Positions 9,101-16,308 of a DNA stretch of 64,000 nucleotides are shown here, piece after piece (the stretch's first letter is position 1; every line of letters starts with the position of its first letter). Source of the stretch: Desulfobacteraceae bacterium (lineage in GTDB: Bacteria > Desulfobacterota > Desulfobacteria > Desulfobacterales > Desulfosarcinaceae); the NCBI GenBank assembly GCA_027068085.1, contig JAMOUQ010000051.1:21625-85624 (forward strand). The letters run 5' to 3'. Position numbers and translations under genes: made by a program. The notes under the pieces were generated by a model. That model saw only the letters and a program-made list of their open reading frames with translations, had not been told where the DNA came from and ran no database searches.

Positions 9101-9532
9101 GTCCAGGCTGAAAGAGGATATGTCGTCAATCAGGATGTTGCCGCCGTTTGAAATGTCGGCGGGGGTAAGGGAGGTCACGTTGCCGGCAAGATTGCCGTAG
9201 AGTTTTATGACTCCGTTGGCATAGGCCATGGCACGCTTTCCAGACACGTTGGTATAGACCAGGTAAGGAACGGAACTGTCGGTTTTCACAATATCGGTCA
9301 TCGACCGCAGTTCCCTTGACAGGCGGCCCATGGCGATCTGCGCTTTTTGGGCGGTCTTGACATTGGTCAGGCTTACCCGGTAGGCATTGAGGGCTGCCAC
9401 GATTCCCATGCCGAGCAGGGAAGTCAGCACCGCCAGAAGCAGCATGGACACCACGATTTCTATCAGGGTGAACCCGGCTGCCGCCTTGGATTCGGATCTG
9501 CCCGCTATGTTTTCTGGCAATAGGCGCACCAT
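6182..9532 (-). CDS. Fused MshO/MshP/MshQ-like minor pilin-adhesin
   Basis: This is a single open frame of 1116 residues. Residues 20-45 are a class III prepilin signal (AAAG, then FTLIEIVVSM). About 20-200 resemble a GspJ/MshO-type minor pilin. About 268-330 resemble a PilX/MshP-type protein (SGSALLLLIAAIVFFAVL, AYKAYLLAESGYRFAAGRY). About 550-720 look like a beta-rich jelly-roll domain. About 722-880 resemble a MAM/immune-inhibitor-A-like adhesion domain (MENGSNGWSADGLWH, GWYIDDVEIVG), followed by more beta-rich sequence. In MSHA loci these parts are the separate genes mshO, mshP and mshQ. The ATG at 9532 has GGAAAGG upstream; an ATG at 9562 overlapping the previous stop is the alternative. 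A pyrimidine-rich tract lies near the O/P junction. Likely role: pilus tip complex. Confidence 0.78.
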   Translation of the reverse strand: MVRLLPENIAGRSESKAAAGFTLIEIVVSMLLLAVLTSLLGMGIVAALNAYRVSLTNVKTAQKAQIAMGRLSRELRSMTDIVKTDSSVPYLVYTNVSGKRAMAYANGVIKLYGNLAGNVTSLTPADISNGGNILIDDISSFSLDYRQGAAAWDQKDIRNLSAIICSFTLQRNDSTGLAETFRTTIHPRNTKSYGGASPEATPPARDKYCFIGSLAGYRGRAATALKDDGIEPEGPGKPAAVLFLFLLPAVPAGLRRIFQHTAGRFSNQSGSALLLLIAAIVFFAVLGSTLVPLISSSGQMFVGTDHAYKAYLLAESGYRFAAGRYLNAGSETARNDQLAALHQQSFSLRENQGGFTLAVYGYFYEITANPQGKTVLKTRACAAPADDVNFTGPFKLRIENRTFEFSSASLSGSNTVTFTSSATLPYIPAGTVALPVADVVKDQQLSTGDDLEYESGDGRLFPMRNGQIMLAGRLLEYSLNDRVNNKLLGIKDPNDPAMSALAVPAGSRIVLQKFVRLESTGTYGRGQTLTKRKVVYHTPLPPTIAPVRRQQFRDEFENTQNWKTSRWGGHQIQDIGGNKALLVNATEHVSGMGKASLIELDHVKTPVDLPEARRAAGGFLSYDTQVKIGFFQTATAPDFGYCPAAPIPCYFAAGLYLRLDADLNGLGISLLRGRNGNPADGIDGAIVPANNRLGIVLWQQIKTSSGFDRHWLAYKWIDRVPFFRDDMENGSNGWSADGLWHQATNRYTSADHAWYYGIDSSGNYDTGDANSGHLVSPAIQLHPWSYLGLVFNSWQETELEDPDDHDLKKVEISVYESGTWSDWIPLHTLASSAPYRKVWLQYHLDISAYSGKKIRLRFSFDTVTGEHNGYEGWYIDDVEIVGTWPVDQATIATRLVEAASLEFVEGGKTALEAGDRVNGQTSGATGIVAGPPHLAGGSWSDGDARGSVWLRHTSGDFTSGEAIFAVGKGRCGKVSGFRPRANFLRVYFGSPEPVGTANADPFDVEKHANPRGQAQLNWPPDDGQPWTAENDHFTLIQWDALNTGVSTVGLVADNRFPNCIVRSSESRFFSSASGLPASSEIGLHAFGAGAKNIYFDDFGLQADVPLAVAVGPPIQE

Positions 9533-9561
9533 GCGTGCCCTTTCCAAGCGGTCATGGACCA

Positions 9562-9960
9562 TCAACGCGTAAACAGGGCGGTCAGACTTTGCCCGCCGCC
9601 GGATATGGTTACTTTCAGAACCTTGCAATCGCTGCTGCAGGCGGCTTTTTCTTCCTGACCGGTCGCATCGAAAGTTATATATTTGGTGGTTGCCGAATAG
9701 GTGCCGTAGTATCCGTTTTCCACCCTGTTTTTGAAAGTGTCCAGAGGCGTGTTGTCCGTCATCCAGAGATATTTGTAATCGGCGACCATCGATTCCATTG
9801 CCTCCTGCAGGGAAAGCTGGTGTTTCACCCACGCCAGAGGCTCGGCGCTGCGTGACAGATTGGTCCCCATCACCTGGACCACGACGGCGGCCAAAATGGC
9901 GCCTACCACCAGGGCTATGATTATTTCAAGCAGGGTGAAACCTTTTGGGCCGGCTTTCAT
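9562..9960 (-). CDS. Prepilin-like protein (GspI/MshD type)
   Basis: This 132-residue minor pilin has a short prepilin leader MKAGPKG followed by FTLLEIIIALVVGAILAAVVV, with Glu at position +5 as required for pilin assembly. Two cysteines (ACSSDC) may form a disulfide. Its ATG overlaps the stop of the preceding minor pilin gene (ATGA), so the two are translationally coupled, and its stop overlaps or abuts the fused minor pilin gene. It is exported to the inner membrane and processed by a prepilin peptidase, which is not in this window. Position matches mshD in MSHA loci. Confidence 0.85.
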   Translation of the reverse strand: MKAGPKGFTLLEIIIALVVGAILAAVVVQVMGTNLSRSAEPLAWVKHQLSLQEAMESMVADYKYLWMTDNTPLDTFKNRVENGYYGTYSATTKYITFDATGQEEKAACSSDCKVLKVTISGGGQSLTALFTR

Positions 9961-10463
9961 GGTATGAATCCTGTGTCAGGGGTGACCTTTATTTGCCGGG
10001 TCGTTTGCCCCGGTGCGGTAACATTCAAAACAAGCTCTTTGGTTATGGGGTTCCGGGCGGCTTTATCGGAGCAGGGCCGCCCCCATCCGTCAAAGGACAG
10101 GAGGAACGGGGTTATGGAAATACCATGACTTGCCAGGGAGACGATTGCACTGGTTTCTCCCGGAAGGATGATCCGGCCGCCTGTGGGATCTCCGTCGGCG
10201 AACAGCCAGTAACCGGCGCCGTCGGACTGAACGCCCCAGCGGCGTTCCGTGTTCATTGAACGCACCTGGGCATAACGGATATGGGCCTTGATGGCTTCCG
10301 CCCTGGCTGCAAGGGTGGAATCCACGGGGGGTTTGCTCCAGATGACGGCGCTCAGGATTCCGATCAGGACCAGGACCACGATCACTTCAAGGATGGTCAG
10401 TCCCCGCTCATCGGCAGCAGCGCAACATATTGGCCTTTTGCCGGCGTTGCCATGGCGTGTCAT
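9957..10463 (-). CDS. Prepilin-like protein (GspH/FimT/MshC type)
   Basis: This minor pilin carries the class III signal DERG then LTILEVIVVLVLIGILSAVIW. Leu rather than Phe is at mature position 1, and Glu5 is present. About 148 mature residues follow with GspH-like beta content (RYAQVRSMNTERRWGVQSD). The start is uncertain. ATG 10463 (MTRHGNAGK) gives a 21-residue leader but lacks a good ribosome site; ATG 10535 is possible. It is the first gene of the minor-pilin operon, and its TGA overlaps the next ATG. Confidence 0.8.
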   Translation of the reverse strand: MTRHGNAGKRPICCAAADERGLTILEVIVVLVLIGILSAVIWSKPPVDSTLAARAEAIKAHIRYAQVRSMNTERRWGVQSDGAGYWLFADGDPTGGRIILPGETSAIVSLASHGISITPFLLSFDGWGRPCSDKAARNPITKELVLNVTAPGQTTRQIKVTPDTGFIP

Positions 10464-10761
10464 CCTGCCCGCCAAAGGCGCGCTCCGGGGACGGGGACGT
10501 GGATGCCGCAATTTCGGTGCTAAGCCGGATTCCATTTTTAGATTCGGGCTTGCCGGAAACAGATTACGGATTAAACTTTTGACAGTCAGAAGGCCGGTAG
10601 CTGACATCATGATCTTATTTAGTAGCAAAGGCCGGATTTGATTGAAAGAAAAAAGAAATCGCGATAACCGAAACCATGCCTCCTGCCCGGATGCGAAAAC
10701 AAGTTTGTCTGTGATGCCGATATCGGCAGCGGGGAACTCGCAAATAGTGAAAACTGGGAAT

Positions 10762-12831
10762 ATGACATTGAAAAACAGATTGTTGCCCAAGCAGCTGGTC
10801 ATGGCCCTGATCCTGATGGCGGCGGTTCTGGCTGCCTACGGAAACAGCCTTCAGTGCAGCTGGCAATACGACGATTTTTCGAACATCCTGGAAAACGGGA
10901 ATGTCAAACTGACTTCGTTTACCTGGCAGCAGCTCAAAAGAGCCATGTACGATCAGCATATCGACTCCCGGCCCACAAGGCCCTTGGCCCGTCTGAGTTT
11001 CGCCCTCAACTACTACTGGGGCCGATTCAGGGTTCAGGGTTATCATGTCGTCAACATAATTGTCCATCTGCTCACGGCCCTGACGTTATGGCGGCTGGCG
11101 GCCGCCACCCTGGAGAGATCCCCCGTCCTTGCGGTGAGGCGGCAGGAAGCGCTGGTCACCGGCTGGCTGGCGGCCCTGTTCTGGGCCGTCCACCCGATCC
11201 AGGTGACCGCCGTCACCTATATAGTTCAGCGCATGGCCTCCATGGCCGCCTTCTTCTATCTTGCCTCCATGCTCTTTTTCCTCGAGGGGCGCACGGCTGC
11301 CACGGCAAAAGGCAGGGTCACGGCATTTTCGGCATGCGTCCTTTGCGGGGCGGCCGCGGTTGCGTGCAAGGAAAATGCGTTCATGCTGCCGGTGTCGCTG
11401 ATGCTGTTCGATCTGGTGCTGCTATCCGGGCCGGAAAGGAAGATTCCGGGTAAAAGGGTGGCCGCCTGGTCGGCGCTTATAGCCGTTGTTGCCGCCGCAG
11501 CGGTTTGGTTCATGGTGGACCCGGATTCGGTCGCGGGACCATGGGAAAACAGGCCCTTTACCCTCGGCCAGCGGCTGCTGACACAGCCCGGAGTGATCTG
11601 GCGGTACTTGGGGCTCCTGGCTTTGCCGGCCAAAACGCGGCTCTGCCTGCTGCACGACGTCGAGATTTCCCGCGGAATCTTCACTCCCCCCACAACTTTG
11701 CCGGCCATCGTCTCCCTGGGCGGTCTCGTGGCCCTGCTGATGGTACTTTGCCGGAAAAAGCCCCTGGTCGGCTTTGCCGGTCTGTTTTTTCTTTTAAACC
11801 ATTTGATCGAAGGGTCGGTCTTCAACCTGGAATTGTTTTATGAACACAGAAATTACCTGCCATCGGCCTGGCTTTTCGTCGTCCTGGCTTCGTTTGCTGT
11901 AACATCCTGGAAATACTTTGAATACAAAAAATGGCTGCAATGGGCCGTCGCCGGCTGTTGTGCCGTGTGGCTGGGTTCGCAGATACACACCACCGCCATG
12001 TACAACCGTGTCTTCAAAAGCGAGCTGAGCCTGTGGATGGACGTTGTGGCCAAATCACCGCGGATGAGCCTGGCCCACAACAATCTGGGCAAGATCCTGT
12101 GGAATGCGGGACTGCACGAAAAGGCCCATGAATATTTCCTTGAGGCCTTTCGGCTGGACCGGTACAACGATCTGCGTCAGAAAGGTCTCGTATATTACAA
12201 TCTTGGTTTATACGAGCTTGAAATAACAAAGGATTACGCCAAGGCTAAGGTTTGCTTCCAGCGTGCCGCCGAGCTTGCGTCCGGGATGAAGCAGGTCTGG
12301 TACCAGCTGGGACAGGCCTGCCTGTTATTGCACGATCCGGGCAGGGCGGAAGTAATCCTGCGCAAGGCCCTGCAATTCTGGCCGGACGATTGCGGGCTGC
12401 GCTCCCGGCTGATGCTGGCCCTGGCAAAACAGCCCGGCAAACGATATGCGGCCGCGGTTCTGGCCGGCGAGCTGGCGGAGCGTTGCCCCGGCGACCCGGT
12501 TCCGATCGCCTGTCTGGCGGATCTGCACCAGGGCTGCGGCCGTCTCCGGGCGGCCCTGGCGGCCTGGAAACGGCTCGAACGTTTTCCGGGACAAGAGCGT
12601 TACGCATTGATGGGGCAGATAGAGGTTTTTGCCCGCCTGAACCGGACAGAGCAGATGAAGGCCGCGGCAGAGCGTCTTCTGCGACAGGCCAGCCCCGGTC
12701 AAGTCAAGGCCTGGCTGGATGAATTGCTTGAAAGTTCAGGCAGTTTGCCACATGTGCCTGACCGGGACCTGATTCTGGAAGTACTCGAAGGCGTCTTTGG
12801 AAGGGACCGGCCGCCGGCGGAAGGGGAATGA
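10762..12831 (+). CDS. TMTC-like polytopic membrane protein with C-terminal TPR repeats
   Basis: The N-terminal half is polytopic, with about ten hydrophobic segments up to about residue 430. The first large loop holds WQYDDFSNILENGNV and SRPTRPLARLSFALNYYWG followed by GYHVVNIIVHLLTALTLWRL. This pattern is shared with TMTC/PMT-related O-mannosyltransferases, where the acidic pair is catalytic. The C-terminal part (about 440-680) is a run of TPR-like repeats (AHNNLGKILWNAGLHEKAHEYF, trimmed here; VYYNLGLYELEITKDYAKA). It lies on the opposite strand between minor pilins and the major pilin, so pilin or pilus glycosylation is a reasonable inference. ATG 10762 (MTLKNRLLPKQ) is chosen; GTG 10747 is possible. 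The length is 689 residues. Confidence 0.72.
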   Translation: MTLKNRLLPKQLVMALILMAAVLAAYGNSLQCSWQYDDFSNILENGNVKLTSFTWQQLKRAMYDQHIDSRPTRPLARLSFALNYYWGRFRVQGYHVVNIIVHLLTALTLWRLAAATLERSPVLAVRRQEALVTGWLAALFWAVHPIQVTAVTYIVQRMASMAAFFYLASMLFFLEGRTAATAKGRVTAFSACVLCGAAAVACKENAFMLPVSLMLFDLVLLSGPERKIPGKRVAAWSALIAVVAAAAVWFMVDPDSVAGPWENRPFTLGQRLLTQPGVIWRYLGLLALPAKTRLCLLHDVEISRGIFTPPTTLPAIVSLGGLVALLMVLCRKKPLVGFAGLFFLLNHLIEGSVFNLELFYEHRNYLPSAWLFVVLASFAVTSWKYFEYKKWLQWAVAGCCAVWLGSQIHTTAMYNRVFKSELSLWMDVVAKSPRMSLAHNNLGKILWNAGLHEKAHEYFLEAFRLDRYNDLRQKGLVYYNLGLYELEITKDYAKAKVCFQRAAELASGMKQVWYQLGQACLLLHDPGRAEVILRKALQFWPDDCGLRSRLMLALAKQPGKRYAAAVLAGELAERCPGDPVPIACLADLHQGCGRLRAALAAWKRLERFPGQERYALMGQIEVFARLNRTEQMKAAAERLLRQASPGQVKAWLDELLESSGSLPHVPDRDLILEVLEGVFGRDRPPAEGE

Positions 12832-12847
12832 AAGAGTAAAAGACAGT

Positions 12848-12879
12848 ATCACCAGTCGCCCCGGCAGGCGACTGGTGAT
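12848..12879 (-). terminator. Hairpin terminator between convergent genes
   Basis: A perfect 13-bp inverted repeat (core accagtcgcc / ggcgactggt) flanks a 6-nt loop. It lies 40 bp past the pilin stop and 17 bp past the stop of the convergent TPR gene. Read on the minus strand it is followed by a T-rich run (TACTGTCTTTT), so it should end the pilin transcript. It may also act on the other strand, though no T run follows there. Confidence 0.75.
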
Positions 12880-12918
12880 CGGATGGAATATACGGGTGCG
12901 GTTTTTCGGCGTCGGCGG

Positions 12919-13326
12919 CTATGGCTGACCTGGTTTGGAAATAACCCGGACTTTGGTCTTTCCGGCGACCGCCGTGTTGTTTTTACCTGTTATGGTAAGG
13001 GTGATACTGTTTCCGGAAACACTGACACTGAGGGTGAAATCGCCCAGATCCGTTCCCAGGGTGGCGTCTGAATAGGTGATCTGATCCCAGGATGAACCGC
13101 CCAGCAGGGCCTTGGCGAATTTACCGTTTACCCTTCCGATGGCTTCGGCCATGGCTGCTTCGGCGGCTTTTTCCTTGGCTTCGGACTGAAGATCGAAATA
13201 TTTGGGAATGGCCACTGCCGCCAGGATACCCAGGATTACCAGTACGGCTATGATTTCAACCAGGGTAAAGCCTTCTTCGTTCTGAAGGGTTTTCCCGGTT
13301 TTCGGTTTTCTGTCTTCAAAGATCAT
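12919..13326 (-). CDS. Major type IV pilin (MshA/PilA-like)
   Basis: This 135-residue prepilin has a 19-residue leader ending NEEG, then FTLVEIIAVLVILGILAAVAIPKYFDL, the classic pilin helix with Phe1, Glu5 and Pro22. The mature form is about 116 residues and has no cysteine, so it lacks the C-terminal disulfide loop of many T4a pilins. AGGAG lies seven bases before the ATG. The gene stands alone between a -24/-12 promoter (13438-13453) and a strong hairpin (12848-12879), as expected for an abundant structural subunit. It is most likely the fibre subunit of the locus. Confidence 0.9.
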   Translation of the reverse strand: MIFEDRKPKTGKTLQNEEGFTLVEIIAVLVILGILAAVAIPKYFDLQSEAKEKAAEAAMAEAIGRVNGKFAKALLGGSSWDQITYSDATLGTDLGDFTLSVSVSGNSITLTITGKNNTAVAGKTKVRVISKPGQP

Positions 13327-13437
13327 TTTATTGCTCCTGTTGAGGGTTTTAATCCCCGGGTTGTGTTAATTCCTGCTGACCGGCTCAATAATCATCGCTG
13401 ATCAGACACCGGCATAAACTCACACGGCCAAAAGTAA

Positions 13438-13453
13438 TGCACCATGCGTGCCA
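13438..13453 (-). promoter_or_regulatory. Sigma-54 (-24/-12) promoter of the pilin gene
   Basis: On the minus strand the site reads TGGCACGCATGGTGCA. The GG and GC dinucleotides are exactly spaced for RpoN, and TGGCACG matches the -24 element fully. Transcription would start near 13427, about 100 bases before the pilin ATG. The next gene upstream encodes a sigma-54 activator (13631-15049). The AT-rich stretch 13455-13630 is the likely activator-binding region; I could not define a specific repeat there. Confidence 0.85.
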
Positions 13454-13630
13454 GGGCCTGGAACAATTCGAGCGGAAAAAAACTCATTTTACCATACCTT
13501 GCTTTTTTTACAGGCAGATATGACGTTGAAAATCTTTTGTTCGCCAAGGACCGGAAATGACATGCTAAATCCTGTGCTACAAAATATGAGGTAAAATCAA
13601 CAAAAATTGTGAAACCCGTTACATTTTGTG

Positions 13631-15049
13631 TCAGGCCTTGCGCCCTGTGCGCCGGGCCTTGAACGCCGAAACATCTATCTGGTACTTTTTCAGGCGATGC
13701 CACAGGGAGCGTTCTTTGATGCCCAGCAGTTCGGCCGCCCTTATCTGCACCCCCCCTGTCCGGGCAAGGGCTTCGACTATCATGCTGATTTCAATCTGGC
13801 GCAGGCGCTGGTCAAGATTTTGATTCCGGGCAAGGTCCTCCACGGAAGCGGCGGGCTGACTGTCTTCCGGGTCCGGGTCCTCGGGTGGTTCTGATGAAAC
13901 TTGAATGTCCGGCCAGGTTGCGGCAACTGCGGCAACTGCGGCCGGCAGGTGATGAGGCTGCACTTCGCTGTCGGCCATCAGACAGGCCGATTCGATGGTG
14001 TTTTCCAGTTCGCGTACATTCCCGGGCCATTCGTAAGTCATCATTATCTGCAGGGCCGCGGATGATATCTTTGTCCCGGGCCGGGATTTTTCAATGAATT
14101 TTTCAGCCAGCAGGGGTATGTCCTCCCTGCGTTCTCTCAGGGGCGGCAGGAAGATAGTGAAAACATTCAGGCGGTAATACAGGTCTTGCCTGAAAAGCCC
14201 CTGGTCGACCATTTTGGCCAGATCCTTGTTGGTGGCGGCAATAACGCGCAGGTTGACTTTGACAGGGTGTATGCCCCCGATTCTTTCGATCTCCTGTTCT
14301 TCCAGGACCCGCAGAACCTTGGCCTGAATGTTGAGTGGCATGTCGCCGATTTCATCAAGAAGCACAGTGCCGTTGTTGGCAAGCTCCAGTTTTCCGATTT
14401 TACGCTGGTTGGCTCCGGTAAAAGCGCCTTTCTCGTAACCGAACAGTTCACTTTCGAGCAAACCTTCGGGTATGGCGGCGCAGTTTATCGCCACGAAAGC
14501 CTTTTCATGGCGCGGGCTGTGTTTATGGATGCTTCTGGCAACAAGTTCTTTACCCGTGCCCGTCTCGCCCAGTATCAATACCGTGGAATCCGTGGGCGCC
14601 ACTTTCATGATATGGTTGAAAACGCCGCGCATGGCCCGGCTTTGACCGATAATGTCCGGAAAAAGTTCCCGGGCTTCCACCTTGCTGAGCAGTTCGGTGA
14701 CCTGATCGAAAACCCGGCTGAAACGCAGCATGTCATCGTCCTTGCCGGAGGGCTTGTCGGTATCCGGATCCAGCCGGCCGACAACGCCCATGGTCCGGGT
14801 CTGATCCACGAAGCGTTTGACAGGGTCGATCAAAAACTTGACGATCAGAAGTCCGGAAACCAGGGCGAAAAGCGACAGAACCGTCCCCCAGAAGGCGACC
14901 GGCCAGCCCGCCCGTCCCCCCTGCTGGATATAGTAAATGGTCAGCCGGTAGGAAAGCAGCGTGGCCAGGACCGTCATGCCGGCAAAGATAATAGGTATTA
15001 TGACATAGAGGCTTATATTGAAACGGATGTCTTTCATGCCGTTTATCAT
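13631..15049 (-). CDS. Membrane-tethered sigma-54-dependent transcriptional activator
   Basis: The protein has 472 residues. Two hydrophobic segments (about 13-37 and 50-72) and a short linker replace the usual receiver domain. The AAA+ domain (about 130-360) has Walker A GETGTGKELVARSI, the sigma-54 contact loop GAFTGA, Walker B VLLDEIGDM and the arginine-finger region RLNVFTIFLPPLRER. A Fis-type helix-turn-helix closes it (RAAELLGIKERSLWHRLKKY). The ATG at 15049 overlaps the platform gene stop as ATGA, so it is translated with the pilus operon. It most likely drives the adjacent -24/-12 pilin promoter. No partner kinase is nearby; the signal may be sensed in or at the membrane. Confidence 0.9.
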   Translation of the reverse strand: MINGMKDIRFNISLYVIIPIIFAGMTVLATLLSYRLTIYYIQQGGRAGWPVAFWGTVLSLFALVSGLLIVKFLIDPVKRFVDQTRTMGVVGRLDPDTDKPSGKDDDMLRFSRVFDQVTELLSKVEARELFPDIIGQSRAMRGVFNHIMKVAPTDSTVLILGETGTGKELVARSIHKHSPRHEKAFVAINCAAIPEGLLESELFGYEKGAFTGANQRKIGKLELANNGTVLLDEIGDMPLNIQAKVLRVLEEQEIERIGGIHPVKVNLRVIAATNKDLAKMVDQGLFRQDLYYRLNVFTIFLPPLRERREDIPLLAEKFIEKSRPGTKISSAALQIMMTYEWPGNVRELENTIESACLMADSEVQPHHLPAAVAAVAATWPDIQVSSEPPEDPDPEDSQPAASVEDLARNQNLDQRLRQIEISMIVEALARTGGVQIRAAELLGIKERSLWHRLKKYQIDVSAFKARRTGRKA

Positions 15050-16266
15050 CTTACCATTTGAGTTAAATTCCACATGGGCAAATAGATGGCAAGGGCGAAA
15101 AAGCCTATAACCGCTGCCAGCCCCAGAGTCAACAGGGGGCCGATGGCATCCGAGAGCTTCTTCATGGCATATTCCATCTCCGCATCGTAATGGACGGCGA
15201 TTTCGTTTAACATTTCATCCAGGTTGCCCGACTCTTCCCCGATGGCCACCATGTTGATGACGATGGGGGTGAAATAGCGTGCCGCCTTCAAAGGGCCGGC
15301 AATGCCGCGGCCCTCTTCCAGCCTTTCGGTTATCTGGCCGAACTCGGATGCGATGGCCGAATTGTTGATGGTGGTGGACAAAATACGCATGGATTCGAGC
15401 ACCGGCACACCGCTTGACTGCAGGATGGCGAAAATGCTGGCAAATCGCGACATGGCGGCCTTGATCAGCAGCGGTCCGAGCACGGGTATGCGCAGCAGGA
15501 GGGAATCGCGCAGATAGCGCCCCTTTTCGGTGCGCAGATAGTAGGTCAGTCCGAAAATCACCGCCGCCAGAATCACGAGCAGGGCCATCCAGTACCGGGA
15601 TAAAAACTGGTACAGCTTGAGGCAAACAAGGGTGGGCAGGGGAAGCTCCAGACCTGAGCTGACGAAGATGTTAACGAATTTGGGAATCACGAAGGTGAGC
15701 AGGATGAAGAAGGCCAGGACCAGGAAGCTGAATACGACCATCGGATACTGGAGCGCGGCCCGGATGTCGGATCTTACCTTGTGTTCATGCTCTATTATGT
15801 AGATCAGCCTTTCCAGTATTTCGGGCAGGGCGCCGCTGGTCTCGCCGGCCCGCAGCATGCTGCAGTAAAGGGGGGAAAAAACCCGGGGATGTTTTCGAAA
15901 GGCATCGTAAAGGGAGGACCCCTCGCGGATGTCCTGGCGGATGGTGACTATGATTTTTTTCAGGCTCTCGTTTTCGGTCTGGGTTTCAAGCACCTGAAGG
16001 AGGTTTAAAATCGGCACCCCGGCCTTGATCAGGGTTTTGAACTGCTTGGTGAACAAGATCAGCTCCGGCGCCCGCACCGGCGAGAGCAGGTCCATAATCC
16101 GGCGCATCGAGAATCGGTTTGAAAACTGGCTCTCGACAGCCACCTTGGAGGGGATCAGGCCCCTGGCCACCAGGATGGAGGTGGCCATGTCTTCATTGTC
16201 CGCCTCTATGGTCCCTTCCACCTGGCTGCCGTTTTCATTTATTGCCGTGTATACGTAATTGGGCAT
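15046..16266 (-). CDS. mshG: Type IV pilus inner-membrane platform protein (PilC/GspF/MshG)
   Basis: This polytopic platform protein couples the assembly ATPase to pilin polymerisation. Its 406 residues are normal for the family. It has two GspF repeats (for example FTKQFKTLIKAGVPILNLL and FASIFAILQSSGVPVLESM) and three hydrophobic segments (about 170-195, 220-240, 375-400). The start is MPNYVYTAINENG with GAAGGA upstream. It follows the MshE-like ATPase by 42 bp. The order ATPase-platform is that of mshE-mshG. Confidence 0.9.
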   Translation of the reverse strand: MPNYVYTAINENGSQVEGTIEADNEDMATSILVARGLIPSKVAVESQFSNRFSMRRIMDLLSPVRAPELILFTKQFKTLIKAGVPILNLLQVLETQTENESLKKIIVTIRQDIREGSSLYDAFRKHPRVFSPLYCSMLRAGETSGALPEILERLIYIIEHEHKVRSDIRAALQYPMVVFSFLVLAFFILLTFVIPKFVNIFVSSGLELPLPTLVCLKLYQFLSRYWMALLVILAAVIFGLTYYLRTEKGRYLRDSLLLRIPVLGPLLIKAAMSRFASIFAILQSSGVPVLESMRILSTTINNSAIASEFGQITERLEEGRGIAGPLKAARYFTPIVINMVAIGEESGNLDEMLNEIAVHYDAEMEYAMKKLSDAIGPLLTLGLAAVIGFFALAIYLPMWNLTQMVR

Positions 16267-16308
16267 GAATATTTTCCTTCAGACCGGTCGACAATGATCC
16301 GGCATGAT

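Noticed and set aside
13392..13703. 103-codon minus-strand frame between the pilin and the activator
   Set aside because: It covers the sigma-54 promoter and AT-rich control region, lacks a ribosome site and overlaps the activator end.
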